From JAGVSR01 sp964458265 (GTDB lineage Bacteria; Pseudomonadota; Alphaproteobacteria; Rhizobiales; Hyphomicrobiaceae), in the NCBI GenBank assembly GCA_964458265.1, contig CAYWIF010000009.1:27758-91757 (forward strand): 64,000 nucleotides of DNA, read 5' to 3'. The translations under genes and the position numbers were made by a program. Each line of letters opens with the position of its first letter. Position 1 is the stretch's first letter. Under the pieces are notes generated by a model. That model was not told the origin of the DNA and searched no databases. It saw only the letters and a list, made by a program, of their open reading frames with translations. Below are positions 52,001 through 59,865 of the stretch, in pieces.

Positions 52001-53218
52001 ATGTTTCGAAGTCTCGTGGTGGCCGGGTTCGCCCTTTTGGCGGCCGGCGCGCTCAGCGTTGCTGAAGCGCAGGATCTCGTCGGGATCGGCAGTGAGACGA
52101 TCGACGTTAGCAGCGACGGCACCATTACCATCGACGTCACCAAGGCGCCGGGCGCATTCCGCGGCATCCGCGTGAAGAACAAGGGCGCCTCCACCATCGA
52201 CGTGCAGCGGGTCCAGATCGTCTATTCCGACGGTTCGGTGCACAACGAGGACCGACAGATCGATATGCGGAAAGGCGAACGCAGCCGCGAGATCGCGGCC
52301 GGCTCCGCCGACAAGTTCATCGACAAGGTGAACGTGACCTGGAAGGCGTCGAAAGGGAAAACCTCGCTGCAGGTGCTGGGTCTGCAGACGCGCGACGGAC
52401 GCCGGATGGAACGGCCGAAGGGTCCGGCGACGGGCGACCTTTCTTCCGAGGACGATAAGGGAACGCCCACGCCCGCGAGCGGCACGGGGCCGGCAGGCGA
52501 CGGCAACGACGTGATGTTCGGTTACCAGAACGTCGGCTTTGGCATCGACCGGGATGTGATCAAAGTCGGCGGCGAAATCGGCAAGTTCGACTATGTGCGC
52601 CTCCGTGTGCTCGGCAACGACGTGCATCTCAACACGCTGAAGGTCGTCTACATGGACGGCACGGAGCAGGACCTTGCGGTGGACGCCGACATCCGCGCCA
52701 ACACGCGGACATCGTGGCTCGACGTGGACGGCGAAAAGTTCATTCGCGAAATCCAGATGAGCTACCGTTCGAAGCCGAACTTCAAGGGTCAGGCACGCAT
52801 CGAGATCACCGGCCAATACGCCAAAGACTGGCTCGGTCCTGGCGGCGAGGGCAAAAAGTACAACGCGGGTTGGGTGCTGCTCGGCGCGCAGACGGCCGGC
52901 TTCACGGGTTTTGACAAGGATACGATCACGGTCGGACGCAACGAGGGCGGCTTCTCCAAGCTCAGGATCGTGGCGAAGGATCGCGCCATCACGCTCAGGG
53001 AAATCCGCGTCGTTTTTGAATCCGGACCCGACGAGGTGTTTTCGATGCGCGAGCGCGTCGATCCCGGCAATCCGTATGGGCCGCTCGAGTTCAAGGCGGG
53101 ACGTTCCGCGATCAAGGAAATCCAAGCCAGATACCGCTCGCGATTCGATCTGGCGAAAGGCCTGAAGAACCTGTTCGAGGGCACCCCGGCGGTGGTCGAG
53201 GTCTGGGGCCAGCACTAA
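52001..53218 (+). CDS. Secreted protein with three tandem DUF2541-like beta domains
   Basis: 405 aa from the ATG at 52001, preceded by AGGGGAGAG. Signal peptide (SLVVAGFALLAAGALSVAEA). Three homologous modules of about 105 residues start near residues 26, 170 and 292, each with a glycine-bearing start (LVGIGSE / MFGYQNVGFG / LLGAQTAGF), a D-x-I-x-V strand and a 'V-Y/F-x-D/E-G' turn, and a final basic strand (TWKASKGK / SYRSKPNF / RYRSRFDL). Periplasmic. Role unknown, perhaps ligand or surface binding. Ended by a terminator. Confidence 0.8.
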   Translation: MFRSLVVAGFALLAAGALSVAEAQDLVGIGSETIDVSSDGTITIDVTKAPGAFRGIRVKNKGASTIDVQRVQIVYSDGSVHNEDRQIDMRKGERSREIAAGSADKFIDKVNVTWKASKGKTSLQVLGLQTRDGRRMERPKGPATGDLSSEDDKGTPTPASGTGPAGDGNDVMFGYQNVGFGIDRDVIKVGGEIGKFDYVRLRVLGNDVHLNTLKVVYMDGTEQDLAVDADIRANTRTSWLDVDGEKFIREIQMSYRSKPNFKGQARIEITGQYAKDWLGPGGEGKKYNAGWVLLGAQTAGFTGFDKDTITVGRNEGGFSKLRIVAKDRAITLREIRVVFESGPDEVFSMRERVDPGNPYGPLEFKAGRSAIKEIQARYRSRFDLAKGLKNLFEGTPAVVEVWGQH

Positions 53219-53242
53219 TGTGTGTCATATAGCGCGTATCGG

Positions 53243-53271
53243 CGGGCCGCCTTCGGGCAGCCCGTTTTTTT
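53243..53271 (+). terminator. Rho-independent terminator of the DUF2541-like gene
   Basis: CGGGC (53243-53247) / GCCCG (53260-53264) with further GCC/GG pairing inside and a run of seven T (53265-53271). Confidence 0.85.
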
Positions 53272-53511
53272 CGCCCGGTCCGGCCGGACAGCGCGACATA
53301 TCAACCGCTTGGAACCAATCTAAATCACGAGCCGCATGACCCAACGCGGCGCAGGATACGACCGGCACCTGCGGCACTCTGCTCACAGCTTCGCCGGAAT
53401 AGTGCTTGGAAGCTGTGCGATAGCTGTCAGAAGTCTCGCCCGTGGGGGTCGAATATGCTACGCGCGGAACCCATCGGCGATCAGTTCAACTCAGCAGACC
53501 ATCCGGATTAG

Positions 53512-54597
53512 ATGCCTCAAGCCCATGCCCTCGCGCAGGCTGCGCCCCGCCACCATCTTCCCGAAACTCCCGCCATCGATCCCGTCGCCGAGAAGCGCGC
53601 CGAATTGAAGGTCGCCGCAATGAAGCTCGCGCAGCACTGCGCGAAATTTCGTGGCGCCGACGACCGAATGGCGGCTCGTCAGCTCCTGACCACGACCGTG
53701 CCGTTCTTGGCCATCGTTACGGCGATGTTCCTGACGGTAGAGACCCATTACTGGGCCACCCTGCTCCTGGCCATACCGGGCGGGCTGCTCGTCGTGCGGT
53801 TCTTCATTATCCAACACGACTGCGGACACGGTTCATTCACGACCTCGGCCAGAGCCAATACCTGGATCGGCCGCGCGATGAGCCTTCTGACCATGACACC
53901 CTATGGGCTCTGGCGGCGCGAACATGCGCAGCATCACGCAACGTCGGGGCATCTGGAGAAGCGAGGCGTCGGCGACATCGACACGCTGACTGTTGACGAG
54001 TGGAAGGCGCTTTCGCCGCTCGGCAAGCTTCGCTACCGCTTCTATCGCAATCCGCTCTTCCTGTTCGGCATCGGGGTGCCGTTCTACTTCATGATCATTC
54101 AGCGGTTTCCGTGGTTTCATCCCTATCCCGCCAAGGATACGTGGAAGAGCGTGATGGGGCTGAACGCGGCGCTGGTGGCGGTCTATGGCGCAATCGGCGC
54201 GTTCACGGGCTACTCCAACCTGTTCTTCGTCATCTGGCCGATGGTGCACATCGCGGCGGCGACGGGCGGCTGGCTGTTCTTCATCCAGCATCAGTTCGAG
54301 GAGACGGTTTGGGAATCGAGCGACGACTGGACGTTCCAGGTCGCGGCGCTTTATGGCAGCTCCTACTATGCGCTCAATCCGGTGCTGAACTGGTTCACCG
54401 GGTCGATCGGGCTGCATCACATCCATCACCTCAACAGCATGATCCCGAATTACCGGCTGCAGGACTGTCTCGACGGCAGCCCGGAATTGCAGACGATGAA
54501 CCGGATCACGTTGTGGGAGAGCCTGCATTGCGCGCAGCTGAAGCTGTGGGACGCGGAGAACCGCAAGCTCGTGACGTTCGCCGAAGTGCGCGCCTGA
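53512..54597 (+). CDS. Membrane fatty acid desaturase
   Basis: 361 aa with about four membrane segments. Three di-iron histidine boxes are intact: HDCGHGS, HAQHH and HHIHH. The order and spacing match the acyl-lipid desaturases (omega-3/delta-12 group). It introduces double bonds into membrane lipid acyl chains using O2 and an electron donor. A partner ferredoxin is not adjacent. Stop 4 bp from that of the convergent lipid kinase. Confidence 0.93.
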   Translation: MPQAHALAQAAPRHHLPETPAIDPVAEKRAELKVAAMKLAQHCAKFRGADDRMAARQLLTTTVPFLAIVTAMFLTVETHYWATLLLAIPGGLLVVRFFIIQHDCGHGSFTTSARANTWIGRAMSLLTMTPYGLWRREHAQHHATSGHLEKRGVGDIDTLTVDEWKALSPLGKLRYRFYRNPLFLFGIGVPFYFMIIQRFPWFHPYPAKDTWKSVMGLNAALVAVYGAIGAFTGYSNLFFVIWPMVHIAAATGGWLFFIQHQFEETVWESSDDWTFQVAALYGSSYYALNPVLNWFTGSIGLHHIHHLNSMIPNYRLQDCLDGSPELQTMNRITLWESLHCAQLKLWDAENRKLVTFAEVRA

Positions 54598-54601
54598 CCG
54601 G

Positions 54602-55531
54602 TCAGCCCATCGGCCCGGCGGTGCTCACGCGGCCGGCATAAGCTTCGGGAACGATGAGGGCGAGCTTCGGCTCGCCCCATTTTATTTCAAGCGGCACGGT
54701 GCCGAAGGTATCGCCGTCGATTTGCACGGCGGCGGGAAAATCGGACGTGATGGTGAGGCCGTTCGCGGTCCAGATTTTTACGCCCGGCATGCGCTGCAAG
54801 GCTCCGAGGCCAAGCGCCGTCAGGTGCGCTAGGCGGCGGGCCAGTCCGCCGCGCGGCAGCAGATAGGCGACGAGGCCGGGCTTTTCGAGGCCGGCGTGAT
54901 CGGACAGCTTGAACTTTCCTGCGTAGCGACGCGCATTGGCGACGATCACCCAGCCGGCTTGCGCCGAGTGGCCGTCGTCCGCCGTGACGTGAAGTTTCGG
55001 TTCGATGCCGGCAAGGGCGGCGATCACGGGGCGCGTATAGGCGGGTTTGCCCCATTTGCGTTTGGTCGCGAGGTCGAGGCGGCGGATCGCTTCGCCGTCG
55101 AAACCGATGCCGCACATCAGGTAGAACGGCGCGGTGTTGGCGCGGGCGCCGGCTAGAGTAACGACGGGGCCGTGGCGCAGGGTGCCGGCGATGCGCGAGG
55201 CGCGGCGCGTGAGGCCGATTTCTTCGGCGAGCACGTTTCCGGTGCCGCGCGGAATGAGGCCGATGGGGAGTGGGTGCGGGGTCAGTTGCGCGGCGACGTG
55301 GCGGAGCGTTCCGTCGCCGCCGGCGGAGATGACCGCATCGTAGGCTGCGGATAGCGAGGTCCAGTCAAGTTGGGCAAGGTTGGCGCCTGGGCTGAGGCGC
55401 GTCACGCTGCAGCCCTGGTGCTGGAGGGCGGCCACCACGTCGTCGGTGAGGGTGCGGCGCGCGATGCCGGCGATGGGGTTTTCGTAGAGGAGGAAGCGGG
55501 ACCGGTTCGGGCGCGCGGGGTCGTTCGTCAT
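54602..55531 (-). CDS. Diacylglycerol kinase-like lipid kinase
   Basis: 309 aa. GGDGT nucleotide loop (VISAGGDGTLRHVA), IPRGTGN (LIPRGTGNVLAEE) and the C-terminal VQIDGDTFG(T) block typical of the DagK/YegS/sphingosine kinase family. It phosphorylates diacylglycerol or related lipids at the membrane. Located tail-to-tail with the desaturase. Confidence 0.92.
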   Translation of the reverse strand: MTNDPARPNRSRFLLYENPIAGIARRTLTDDVVAALQHQGCSVTRLSPGANLAQLDWTSLSAAYDAVISAGGDGTLRHVAAQLTPHPLPIGLIPRGTGNVLAEEIGLTRRASRIAGTLRHGPVVTLAGARANTAPFYLMCGIGFDGEAIRRLDLATKRKWGKPAYTRPVIAALAGIEPKLHVTADDGHSAQAGWVIVANARRYAGKFKLSDHAGLEKPGLVAYLLPRGGLARRLAHLTALGLGALQRMPGVKIWTANGLTITSDFPAAVQIDGDTFGTVPLEIKWGEPKLALIVPEAYAGRVSTAGPMG

Positions 55532-55636
55532 ATTCGGTTCCGCGCTAGAGGCGTCGCGACAGGGTCCAAGGGCGGCAACAGCGCCAGCGGCACATTCCCC
55601 ACTGCGCGCGCGATTGCAAGGACGGTTGTCCGGCGG

Positions 55637-56047
55637 TCAGTGGCCGTGGGCCGGGCTGGCGGTGCCGGCGTCCCAGACTTTGAAGCCGACGCTGCCGCGG
55701 GCGCTCATGGCCTCGACGACGGCCATGTTGTCGAAGCCTTCGAGGCGGGCTTGCATGGTGACGACGAGATCGTGTTCGCCGGGGATGCCCATGGGAACGA
55801 GGACCGGGCGGCGGCGGTCGCCGCCGAGAAGGAGCCAGAAGAGTTCGGGCGGGTCGGCGGTGGCGTCGCCGGTGACGATGGTGACGGAATCCAGATCGTT
55901 CCAGGCAATCGCGGTGTCGGGCGCGCCGGGGACTTTGAGCGTGATCAAGTCGGCGTCGTGATACACGCGGGCGCCGCGCGGTTCGGCCTGCGGCACGGGC
56001 CGCGGCCGGTCTTCTCCGACGAATATCCGGCGCAGCCAGTCGAACAC
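55637..56047 (-). CDS. Hypothetical protein (136 aa)
   Basis: From the GTG at 56047 preceded by GGGAG (an ATG at 56074 adds nine atypical residues). The first residues (FDWLRRIFVGED) are amphipathic. The remainder has a regular beta pattern (DADLITLKVPGAPDTAIAW, VTIVTGDATADPPELFWLLLG, VLVPMGIPGEHDLVVTM). Not recognised. 105 bp downstream of the lipid kinase start region and 96 bp from pckA. Confidence 0.7.
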   Translation of the reverse strand: MFDWLRRIFVGEDRPRPVPQAEPRGARVYHDADLITLKVPGAPDTAIAWNDLDSVTIVTGDATADPPELFWLLLGGDRRRPVLVPMGIPGEHDLVVTMQARLEGFDNMAVVEAMSARGSVGFKVWDAGTASPAHGH

Positions 56048-56143
56048 GGCGACGCTCCCGGGTGGCGAACACAATTCCCGCCCAAACGGGGACGGCAGCC
56101 GAGGTTACGGCTTTTGCGGGCCAGAGGGAAACCGGTGGGCGCG

Positions 56144-57733
56144 TTAGGCCGCGGCGGCGGGGTCGAGGCCGGGCCGCGCGTTACGGACTTCGGCGTCGAC
56201 GAGGCTTTCGTACTTGGCGAAGTTTTTCTCGAACATGGCGACGAGCGCCTGGGCGGTGGTGTCGTAGGCCTTGGGATCGGACCAGGTATCGCGGGGGGTC
56301 AGGAGTTTCGCATCGACGCCGGTAAGCGACAGCGGCACCTGGAAACCGAACAGCGGATCGGTGCGCATGGGCGCGCTCTTCAATGCGCCGGACAGCGCCG
56401 CGTCGAGAAGCGCGCGGGTGACCTTGATCGGCATGCGGGAGCCGGTGCCGTACTTGCCGCCGGTCCAGCCCGTGTTGACGAGCCAGCAATCGACGCCGTG
56501 CTCGGCGATGAGGCGGCGCAGCAGCGTGCCGTAAACGGCCGGGTGGCGCGGCATGAATGGCGCGCCGAAACAGGTGGAGAAGGTCGCCTGCGGTTCGGCG
56601 CCCATGCCCTTCTCGGTGCCGGCGACCTTGGCCGTATAACCGGAGAGGAAGTGGTAGACGGCCTGCGCGGGCGTGAGCTTGGCGATCGGCGGGAGCACGC
56701 CGAAGGCATCCGCCGTCAACATGACGATGTTCTTGGGATGCCCGGCGACGCCCGTGGCGCTGGCATTCGAGATGGCGTCGAGGGGATAGGCGGAGCGGGT
56801 GTTCTCAGTCAGGCGCCCGTCGTCGAAATCGGTCGCGCCGGTGGCCGGATCGAGCGCGACGTTTTCCAGCACAGTGCCGAAGCGGCTCGACGCGGCGAAG
56901 ATTTCGGGTTCGGCTTCCTTCGAGAGGCGGATCGTCTTGGCGTAGCAGCCGCCTTCGAAATTAAAGATGCCGTTTTCCGACCAGCCGTGCTCGTCGTCGC
57001 CCAACAGCGTGCGGTTCGGGTCGGCGGAGAGCGTCGTCTTGCCGGTACCGGACAGGCCGAAGAAAATCGCGCTGTCACCCGACTTGCCGACGTTGGCGGA
57101 GCAGTGCATCGGCATGACGGATTTCTGCGGCAGGCGATAGTTCAGATACGTGAACACGCTCTTCTTGATTTCGCCGGCATAGGAGGTGCCACCGATCAGC
57201 ACGATGCGGCGCGTCAGGTTCACCGCGATCACGGTTTCGGAGCGCGTGCCGTGGTAGTCGGGCGCGGCGCGGAACGACGGCAGCGCGACGATCGTCAGGC
57301 CCGGCTCGAAGCCGTCGAGATCACCCGCAGCGGGACGGCGGAGAAGATTGCGGATGAACAGCGCGTGCCAGGCATATTCGCAGAAGACGCGTGTGGGCAG
57401 GCGATGGACGGGATCGGCGCCGGCGAACAGATCCTGCACGAACAGTTCCTTCAGCTTGGCGAAGGATTGGAAGTCGTGCAGCAGCCGGTCGAACTGCTCT
57501 TCGGTCATCGACTTGTTGTTGTCCCACCAAATGGCAGGCTCGGTGTCGGCGTCGCGGACGATGAACTTGTCGTTGACGCTGCGGCCGGTGTGCTGGCCGG
57601 TCTCGACGACGAACGCTCCGGACGCGGCGAGCCGGCCTTCGTTGCGGCGGATCGCGGTTTCGACGAGTTCGGGTGCCGTGTTGTTGATGGAGAGTTTGCG
57701 GCAGGCGTTCAGCGGAAAGATTTCAGTCGACAT
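56144..57733 (-). CDS. pckA: Phosphoenolpyruvate carboxykinase (ATP)
   Basis: 529 aa, normal length. Kinase-1 motif FGLSGTGKTTLS, the metal/substrate site FFGLSG..DDEHGW and NFEGGCYAKTI, and RRIVLIGGTSYAGEIKKSVFT for the PEP site. Converts oxaloacetate to PEP with ATP in gluconeogenesis. Its long upstream region (57734-58082) carries a palindromic operator candidate. Located beside ChvI, as is common in rhizobia. Confidence 0.97.
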   Translation of the reverse strand: MSTEIFPLNACRKLSINNTAPELVETAIRRNEGRLAASGAFVVETGQHTGRSVNDKFIVRDADTEPAIWWDNNKSMTEEQFDRLLHDFQSFAKLKELFVQDLFAGADPVHRLPTRVFCEYAWHALFIRNLLRRPAAGDLDGFEPGLTIVALPSFRAAPDYHGTRSETVIAVNLTRRIVLIGGTSYAGEIKKSVFTYLNYRLPQKSVMPMHCSANVGKSGDSAIFFGLSGTGKTTLSADPNRTLLGDDEHGWSENGIFNFEGGCYAKTIRLSKEAEPEIFAASSRFGTVLENVALDPATGATDFDDGRLTENTRSAYPLDAISNASATGVAGHPKNIVMLTADAFGVLPPIAKLTPAQAVYHFLSGYTAKVAGTEKGMGAEPQATFSTCFGAPFMPRHPAVYGTLLRRLIAEHGVDCWLVNTGWTGGKYGTGSRMPIKVTRALLDAALSGALKSAPMRTDPLFGFQVPLSLTGVDAKLLTPRDTWSDPKAYDTTAQALVAMFEKNFAKYESLVDAEVRNARPGLDPAAAA

Positions 57734-57968
57734 GTCTTGACCGTGGCTCGCATTTCAAAAGCGTGCCGCGCGTCCATCTGGGCGCGGGCCGCGACTGGAC
57801 CGGACGCTTTTCCCTCGTGCCCCCTTGGAGGCCAGTCTCCGTCCGGTCGTTCGCTGCCGGACGCTGTCTTGCCGTCCCAACCTGATGAGGACGCAGGCGT
57901 GACGCCGCCCGCGTGCGGGGCCTCGTTAGGCCCGCCGGGGGGTGAACTCAACCCGTTCGAAAGTATAG

Positions 57969-57986
57969 TCCTATCACGCGATAGGA
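57969..57986. promoter_or_regulatory. Palindromic operator candidate upstream of pckA
   Basis: TCCTATC (57969-57975) and GATAGGA (57980-57986) are exact inverted repeats around ACGC. On the minus strand a TATACT -10-like box follows directly (complement of 57963-57968), so a repressor here would block transcription of pckA. The site is ~235 bp upstream of the start codon. Confidence 0.55.
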
Positions 57987-58040
57987 AAACCAAATCTCGC
58001 ATCTGCAGTAAAATTGCTGTGCGCGGGGCGGGGGGCTTGT

Positions 58041-58076
58041 TAGTGGTCAGACCCCTACTCAGGGGTCTGACCACTA
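58041..58076. repeat. 16-bp perfect palindromic hairpin (GTCAGACCCC type)
   Basis: TAGTGGTCAGACCCCT (58041-58056) and AGGGGTCTGACCACTA (58061-58076) pair without a mismatch around an ACTC loop, six bases after the stop of the HugZ-like gene. No T-run on either strand. The core resembles dispersed extragenic palindromes of other bacteria; it may also terminate or stabilise the transcript. Confidence 0.75.
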
Positions 58077-58082
58077 TGCCGA

Positions 58083-58835
58083 CTACGCGGTGGAGGTGCG
58101 GGCTTCGTTGGCCAGGGCGGCCAGGGCTTTGCGGGCGTCGCCGGGGGTGGCAATGGGGGCGGGAAAGACGATCCGCAGCGCGCCGGCCGGGCCGACAATG
58201 TCGAGGCCTTCGGGGTCGATGCCGGTCATTTTCCAAGAGGCGGGGTCTTGTGGGACGCCTAAGGCGTGGGCGGCGTAAAGGGCGAGCGCATCGGCGTGGT
58301 CGGCGTTCATGTGTTCGAGAATGCCGGGTTCGGCTTCGATCAGAGACGCCGCCTTGCCGGTTTCGATGAGGACATCCAAGGCGCGCAGATCGACGATGCG
58401 GCCGAAGCCGCCGACATAGTGGGCGCTGTCGATTTCCAACCGATAAAAGGCGAAATCGGGAAATTCGGCATACATCTGCGCGCCCGTATGCCGGGCGAGA
58501 AAGCGGCGCTTGTCGCTGTCGCTTTCGGTGACGGCGGCGCGGCCCATGAGACTGACGCGGCCTTCGGCCAAGGGATCGCCCTCCGCGCTCGTGCCATCGA
58601 CCACGAGCCCGACGCGAGGGTCGGCCAGGATGTTCTGAGTGTGGACGGCCAGCTTGGAGATGAGAATCAAAGGCGCGCCATCCACTGAGGTGGCGAGGGT
58701 GACCAGCGAGGCGTAGGGACCGCCGTTTTGCCGGTCCAGCGTCGCCAAATAGGCCTTGCGCGCCTGGCGGAGCAATTTTTTCACAGACGTCTGCGGAGAC
58801 GGTTTGTGCGCTGATTTTCCTGAGAGTTCTGTCAT
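58083..58835 (-). CDS. HugZ-like split-barrel FMN/heme-binding protein with DUF2470
   Basis: 250 aa from the ATG at 58835. N-terminal pyridoxamine-5'-phosphate-oxidase-like split barrel (KKLLRQARKAYLATL, GPYASLVTLA, NILADPRVGLVVDG; residues ~20-150) and a C-terminal DUF2470-like domain (HMNADHADALALYAAHALG). The group includes heme-degrading HugZ, whose relevant C-terminal histidine may correspond to HMNADHA. Substrate is an inference. Confidence 0.87.
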   Translation of the reverse strand: MTELSGKSAHKPSPQTSVKKLLRQARKAYLATLDRQNGGPYASLVTLATSVDGAPLILISKLAVHTQNILADPRVGLVVDGTSAEGDPLAEGRVSLMGRAAVTESDSDKRRFLARHTGAQMYAEFPDFAFYRLEIDSAHYVGGFGRIVDLRALDVLIETGKAASLIEAEPGILEHMNADHADALALYAAHALGVPQDPASWKMTGIDPEGLDIVGPAGALRIVFPAPIATPGDARKALAALANEARTSTA

Positions 58836-59037
58836 TTTGTCCCGCCGGTTGGGGCGCACATTCTTTGCTCTAAGGCCCGTGTTCAGCTACGGTTCAGCCC
58901 TCGGACCCGACAACAGGCCCGCCACAATCGAAGCGATCAGGCATCAGCCGGCAAGCGGCTTTGCCACAATTCGACTCCAGTTGGGGCCATAGTGCGCCGT
59001 GAGCACAAGGTGCGCGTCGTGAGAGGATACAGGGACC

Positions 59038-59745
59038 ATGAAGGAAAAGACCACCATCGCGTTGGTCGATGACGAGCGCAACATCCTAGCATCTCTCGGT
59101 ATGGCGCTCGAAGCCGAAGGCTACAAAGTGCGGACCTATAACGACGGCGCAGCGGCGTTGGAAGCCTTGAGCGAGGACCCGGCCGATCTCGGCATCTTCG
59201 ATATCAAGATGCCGCGCATGGACGGGATGGAGCTGTTGCGGCGCGTGCGCCAGCAATCGGACATGCCGGTCATTTTCCTGACATCCAAGGACGAAGAAAT
59301 CGACCAGCTCTTCGGCCTCAAGATGGGCGCGGACGATTACATCACCAAGCCGTTTTCGCAGCGGCTCATCATCGAGCGTGTGCGCGCGATCCTGCGCCGT
59401 TTTGCTCCCAAGGACGGCAGCGCGCCGACACCGACCGTGTCGCACACGCTGGAGCGCGGGAAACTGAAGCTCGATCCCGAGCGGCACACATGCCACTGGG
59501 ACAACAAGCCCGTTACACTGACGGTGACCGAGTTTCTGATCCTGCAGGCTCTGGCCCAACGGCCGGGCGTGGTTAAAACGCGCGACGCCCTCATGGACGC
59601 GGCCTACGACGATCAGGTTTATGTTGACGATCGGACCATCGACAGCCACATCAAGCGCTTACGCAAGAAATTCAAGCAGGCCGACGACGATTTCGACGTG
59701 ATCGAGACTCTCTATGGCGTCGGCTACCGGTTCAAGGAAGCCTGA
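59038..59745 (+). CDS. chvI: Response regulator ChvI
   Basis: 235 aa, OmpR/PhoB type. Receiver domain residues ~1-120 with acidic pocket VDDERN, phospho-acceptor in LGIFDIKMPRMDG, TSKDEE and the Lys in DDYITKPF; the winged-helix domain follows (DDRTIDSHIKRLRKKF). Together with ChvG it forms the conserved acid/envelope-stress and symbiosis/virulence system of Hyphomicrobiales. A terminator-like hairpin follows its stop. Confidence 0.95.
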   Translation: MKEKTTIALVDDERNILASLGMALEAEGYKVRTYNDGAAALEALSEDPADLGIFDIKMPRMDGMELLRRVRQQSDMPVIFLTSKDEEIDQLFGLKMGADDYITKPFSQRLIIERVRAILRRFAPKDGSAPTPTVSHTLERGKLKLDPERHTCHWDNKPVTLTVTEFLILQALAQRPGVVKTRDALMDAAYDDQVYVDDRTIDSHIKRLRKKFKQADDDFDVIETLYGVGYRFKEA

Positions 59746-59769
59746 CCGGCACACTGAATCAGGTTCGCC

Positions 59770-59809
59770 GGGGCTGCCTTGACGGTGAAGGCGGCCCCGA
59801 TCCGTTTTT
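59770..59809 (+). terminator. Terminator/attenuator-like hairpin between chvI and chvG
   Basis: GGGGCTGCCTT (59770-59780) pairs with AAGGCGGCCCC (59788-59798) through 11 pairs including one G-U wobble, and a TTTTT run ends at 59809. A second hairpin, GACCGGCAA / TTGCCGGTC (59810-59833), follows directly. It would reduce chvG expression relative to chvI. Confidence 0.75.
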
Positions 59810-59865
59810 GACCGGCAACGCGGATTGCCGGTCGGCGACGCGCAGGGCCCAAGCGGAGAAGCGAC

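Larger units (their letters stand above)
57734..58082. other. pckA upstream region
   Basis: 349 bp between pckA and the HugZ-like gene, both on the minus strand. It contains a TCCTATC/GATAGGA palindrome (57969-57986) next to a TATACT box, and a 16-bp perfect hairpin (58041-58076). No coding sequence is supported. Confidence 0.6.

Noticed and set aside
51986..53215. A 409-codon minus-strand open frame opposite the DUF2541-like gene
   Set aside because: The plus-strand gene has a signal peptide, ribosome binding site, internal repeats and terminator; the antisense frame has none.
55370..58369. A 999-codon open frame on the plus strand opposite the lipid kinase, hypothetical and pckA genes
   Set aside because: It is antisense to three genes with clear family matches, has no ribosome binding site and shows the composition of a GC-rich shadow frame.
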